Origin: Datnioides undecimradiatus | Taxonomy: Eukaryota > Chordata > Actinopteri > Lobotiformes > Datnioididae | Reading direction: 5' to 3' | NCBI GenBank assembly: GCA_008933995.1 | Contig: WARS01000034.1 | Span: 1,813,501-1,877,500 of the forward strand | DNA: 64,000 nucleotides | Shown: piece by piece, positions 60,346 to 64,000 of the stretch | Layout of the letters: the number at the start of each line of letters is the position of its first letter | Numbering within the stretch: the stretch's first letter is position 1 | Notes under the pieces: generated by a model | What the model was told of the DNA's origin: nothing | Seen by the model: only the letters and a program-made list of their open reading frames with translations | Databases searched by the model: none | Made by a program: the position numbers and the translations under genes

Positions 60346-61957
60346 TGTTGTCTTCTTCTGTTCCTCTGGTGCTTTAACCACGGGTTGCACTGTAAATACA
60401 CCACGACGTTGGTTGTTCTGACAAGCTAGCAAATCGTTTCATCGCCTCAAGTCAGGAACATTATTGTCCATGTCCACGCATCTACCTCCTCTTCAGCTGT
60501 GCTTGATGATCTGAGCAGGGCTAAAGTCAGTCAGGAGGGCTATGTTTAGAGAGACGGAGAGCAGAGTTACTATGGAAACAAGGCTTCAGGTTCAGCAATG
60601 TCGGGAATATTGAATCTCTTCTTGTGAGAGTTATACAATGAGCCAGACAGACATCAGAAACTCCAATCAATATCAGCAGGCTCCTGTGAAAATGAGGCCG
60701 CCACATTCCTCCGCAGCAGAATTTGACTTCCCCCCTCTCCGTGCTGAGGCTTCGCGGTTTGACGTCGCAGATGTCGTCATGTCACGATTTGTCTGTCTGT
60801 CAGCCGCGTCAAACTCCAAACTCAGCAAATTCCGCCATCGCCGGAAAAGTTTTACATTTTTCTGGCAGCCCCAACTTCCCCCAGCCTATCAGAGCCCTCG
60901 GTCGAAGCCGCGGCTTCAAACTTTCTCGGAGCCCATGTGGGTGCGAGCGTGGGTGTGTGTGTATTTCCCCTACGGCTGCTCCAGGTCTCCACTTAATAAG
61001 ACCGTTGTTCCTCTCCTGTCCAAACCGACAAGCTTTGTGAGTAATGAACATCTCCCAGGCAGCCTTCCAACAACAGCAGGTTTCAGTGTCAGTCCCTGTC
61101 AGCAGCCAATGACTCTGATCTGCTGTTTTATTACACCCAAAAGGTGTGTGCGTGAGCGCGTGCGGCAGATAGAGAGCCAGCAAGGAAGAAGTGCAAAAGT
61201 GTAGCGGAGTGTGTTTTCTGTGCGTTACACAAATAAAGTGTGTGTGTTTGGCAGCGGAGTAGTGTATATTGGAAGAGAGCGGAAGCGTGTGTGTTTGTCA
61301 GACGGAGCCATAATGAGGCAGCGCCCAGATGAAGACGTCTCATGTTCTTCCCAGAGGGTCTGCTGGGTAAAGAGCAGCGCTGCAGCCGCGTGACACTGTT
61401 TGCGTTGGACAACCTATCAGCCCAGAGGAAAAACATTACCTCTGCAGGTGATGACAGTAATAAAGATGGACTCAAACACCGACGGACGGCCGCCGAGGTT
61501 TGCATGTTTGCTCTCTGTCTAACACACCCCTCCCCTCTGCTCTTTCTTTAACGCCGGCGTCACAGCAAAACTCACTTTTTCTATCAAGTGCAATCAACAT
61601 CTTTGCCTCGGTGCCACCGCTACAGAGACATTTCAACAGGTCTCATAGCAACGCGGCATGTTCTGAACGTCACATGGCCAAAATTAGCTTGGCAAATATC
61701 TAGCGGAAATAATGACATATACTTAGGAAATCAGAGTAAAGTGACAAAATGGCGCCATCTGAAGCAAATCCATGCGAATGGGATGAAAACGAAGTGAAAA
61801 CCGCCACAACGCTGAACCTGTTGTGTCAAAACTGACTACAAATGATCACAACCGAAATCTCTAATTGGAGAATTTGTCTCTACAGAAGTACAGAGAGACA
61901 GACCAACACGCTGTTAGTTACAAAGGCAGTACATTTCCTCGACATGCTACGTTTGCA

Positions 61958-62210
61958 ACAGTGCCTCTCAATGTGGGTCACAGGACCCCAGGGGCCTCAC
62001 GGAGGACCCCTGGGACTCCACAGCAAATTGAGAAATAGATTAATACGGCTGTAACTCAATTCCATAGGAATTTCTCTAATTACACACATTACATTAAGTG
62101 TGAGAGTGATTATTGTAATTGTAGGTTTTCAGTATCATCCCCCCACTGACAAAATGTGTCGCTTTTCGGGGTCTGTGACATGACAATGTTTGGAAAGCGC
62201 TCCTCCAACC
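61958..62210 (+). repeat. Interspersed repeat relic
   Basis: TGCCTCTCAATGTGGGTCACA GGACCCC, then CACGGAGGACCCCTGGGACTC, then after an AT-rich middle CTTTTCGGGGTCTGTGACATG and GTTTGGAAAGCGC. This resembles a teleost element that opens with a 'tctcaaagtggggtcc' block and closes with 'tttgggaaccgct'. Memory only. Confidence 0.45.
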
Positions 62211-62769
62211 AGGCAAAACTAGACAGTAAACTACACAAATCATTCATGATTCAATCATGATTTGCATTCAGACAGCACGGCATTATATTTGGCACCATTC
62301 CATTGGTTATTCCATTTCAACCTCGCCTGCCCCCATAATCTACTTTGGCCTTTTCAGCTGAAGGAAGCGCTTCTACAAACCCAATCTTGTGTGACAGGTG
62401 TGATGGAGAAGGGCCAATAAAAGCCTGCACGGCGCACTGCGTGCAGCCGCCGGCTCTCCAATCCGTGGCTGAATCCTGCTGTGGTTTGATTCGTGGCTGC
62501 CATACTCTCCACTGTGATCCCTCTGTGTCTGTGACCCTCCCTGCCCTTCAGCATGGAAAAGGAAATAGACGCGAGGGAGGTCGCACCCCGCTGCTCTCCT
62601 TCAGCAGTGAAAAACAGGAGCGGCACCGTCTCCGTCTTGCCAAAGCACCTCTGATTTTCTGTCGTTGGGTGGAATGTGAACTGCAGAACCTCATTATAGA
62701 AAAGGAATGGACCTCCAGCCAGACCTCTGCTGCGTTGTGTTATAACATCAAGCTTGTATTCTAAAAGGC

Positions 62770-63650
62770 AGCGCCCGTATCAACTAATTGAACTCTGGTG
62801 TCGGCGTTTAGGAAGCAATTCTTGGCTTTAAACAGCCACAGCCGATGAGAGGCTTTTGTCTTTATTGTCATATTATCTCTTGGGACGGTGATGAGATGAT
62901 TAATCATTTCCTGCTGCAGCCTCGCGCTCGCAGAAGGCTGGCACCGCTCTGCAGAGCGCGACGCCCTGGGTGGAGGAAAACGGTATTATGGCCCAGGTAA
63001 TTGGTGGAGGACCATCACTCATAAGCGATCTAATTAATCTCATTAAAACACCCTCTCTGGTTGCATAGAGATGTTTCTTGAGGACCGCTGCAACAGAAGG
63101 AGCTTTTCCAAAATGGGCTTATCCATCCTGATGAGTGTCAAACACGCAAATGATATTCCAAGAGAAAAGTGCAGCTGAAGGGAGGAACAGCAAATCAATA
63201 CAGCAATCCCATGTAAACCGTGGCTGGCCGTTTCCTAACGTCATGCTGCGTAGAAGGGGGTGTGCTGCGGTAAAAGGATGCTTTCTCATTGCTCAGCTGG
63301 AGGTGGCTTTTGTCAAGTCCAAATTCTATTTATTCAAGATGGCTCCCTGGTTGTCTCCCAAGATGCATGGCATGCTGCGGATTAAGACCAAAAACGCAAT
63401 CAATTCACCCAGCAGGAGATCAGGGGAAATAACAGATAAGGTTCTTAGCATAATTCATACAGTCCCCAATCTGGCTAGGATTAATGTATGTCTTCGCTCT
63501 AGCTCGCTCTCATTTGTATGTTGGAGCTCGTGTGGGGCTAAATTGGCGCTTCATGTGGGCCATTACAATCAGGCTTTGTTTGGAAAGGCCCCTGTGAGGC
63601 CTGGATGTGACCACATCGTTTTACAAGGAGTCTGTACATAATGTAATTTA
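62770..63650. promoter_or_regulatory. Possible conserved non-coding block
   Basis: Repeat-free, with homeodomain-like words (GATCTAATTAATCTCATTAA, GGCCCAGGTAATTGG, CATTACAATCAGGC) and balanced composition. It includes an exon-like 63-nt segment at 62934-62996 and a long stop-free + frame to 63641 that has no ATG at its start. Either regulatory DNA or part of an unrecognised gene. Confidence 0.22.
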
Positions 63651-63950
63651 GGAGTGATGTAATCTCATCTATATTTTATTATTAAGAGTTTCCTCCATTG
63701 TGCTTTACAGCCGGTTGTGTCAGCATATTAATCTGCATGTAAACAAAAAAACCGAGCGTCCAGCGAAGAAATGTTTGGAGACACTTAAAGCTAAGACAAA
63801 AATGTTGCCGGTATTAACTAAACATACAGTTCATACGTTGTTCCTGTCATACAGATGTTACATAGAAAAAGTGGCTCTTGACATGAGTGTAATAAAGCCA
63901 CAGTAGGCTACAGTGTTACCCTTTTTCCCTTTCATGTATGGTGTTTTCAG

Positions 63951-64000
63951 ATGATTGAGGTTAGAAATGGAAAGCTGAACAAAACGCCCTCCGACAAGTT
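63951..64000 (+). other. Possible partial exon at window edge
   Basis: A textbook acceptor (CTTTTTCCCTTTCATGTATG GTGTTTTCAG) precedes 50 nt open only in phase 0: MIEVRNGKLNKTPSDK, cut by the window end. The first codon is ATG, so this could be a translation start right at an exon start, or an internal exon. I do not recognise the protein. Confidence 0.3.

Larger units (their letters stand above)
60346..63950. other. Intergenic or next-gene intron, no gene identified
   Basis: Nothing in any frame resembles a known protein. From memory, mammalian ZRANB3 faces RAB3GAP1 tail to tail, but no − strand sequence here looks like its C-terminus. A repeat relic lies at 61958-62210 and a repeat-poor block at 62770-63650. 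Confidence 0.6.

Noticed and set aside
60638-61204. 188-codon + strand open frame with an ATG, beyond the poly(A) signal
   Set aside because: No recognisable domain, mixed composition with a GT-derived stretch and no conserved-looking blocks. Length alone is weak evidence in GC-richer DNA. A protein search would settle it.
63135-63641. 168-codon + strand open frame
   Set aside because: It begins at GTG, contains no recognised motif and lies in a block better explained as possible non-coding conserved DNA.
1-64000. mir-128 precursor, as in introns of the neighbouring R3HDM1 gene of mammals
   Set aside because: The mature sequence was not found on a visual scan of either strand; the only similar word, near 41619, diverges after a few bases.
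1-64000. Bacterial-type systems: operons, CRISPR arrays, toxin-antitoxin pairs, insertion sequences
   Set aside because: Split exons, GT-AG introns, poly(A) signal and vertebrate repeats all show eukaryotic chromosomal DNA. The tandem repeats present are simple microsatellites without spacers.

Overview
The window is ordinary vertebrate nuclear DNA. It carries one split gene on the + strand, with short GC-rich exons separated by long AT-rich introns full of (GT)n/(CA)n microsatellites and old interspersed repeats. Several repeat types look like ones I know from percomorph (perch-like) teleosts: 'TTAGCTTAGC...' blocks, a 'CTCAAGT...GTGGAGTA' block, a 'GCTAACATGC' block and a tRNA-derived SINE. 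I infer a bony fish, probably a percomorph; this rests on memory of such repeats, not on a search. The gene is zranb3 (zinc finger RANBP2-type containing 3, also AH2), a SNF2-family DNA translocase and structure-specific endonuclease that acts at stalled replication forks. I could place 20 coding exons from 1569 to the stop codon at 59767-59769. All 19 internal junctions keep one reading frame and give 1107 residues. About 50 N-terminal residues, the start codon and the promoter lie upstream of the window. Layout: 1-1568 is the 3' part of an upstream intron. Exons 1-10 (1569-23400) encode the SNF2 ATPase core and its C-terminal tail. Exon 11 (24635-25115) carries the PCNA-binding PIP box and the NZF ubiquitin-binding zinc finger. 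Exon 12 (30909-31208) is a low-complexity acidic linker with a Glu8 run. Exons 13-16 (36054-52541) cover the substrate-recognition region. Exons 17-20 (55454-59769) encode a Cys4 zinc site, the HNH nuclease and the C-terminal tail. The 3' UTR follows, with a poly(A) signal at 60318-60323. From about 60350 to the end no gene can be identified, although a well-formed splice acceptor at 63950 precedes an open stretch that runs off the window. How the parts work together, from knowledge of the family: K63-polyubiquitinated PCNA recruits the protein through PIP box, NZF and C-terminal APIM; the ATPase remodels the fork and the HNH domain cuts DNA. I found no operon, CRISPR array, mobile gene, RNA gene or new defence system. 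The observations most worth following are a GC-AG intron, a 19-nt exon just before Walker A, a C-terminal APIM that departs from consensus, two candidate unannotated cassette exons that fit intron phase, inverted repeat copies flanking exons 12-15, and a 43-codon small ORF in intron 14.
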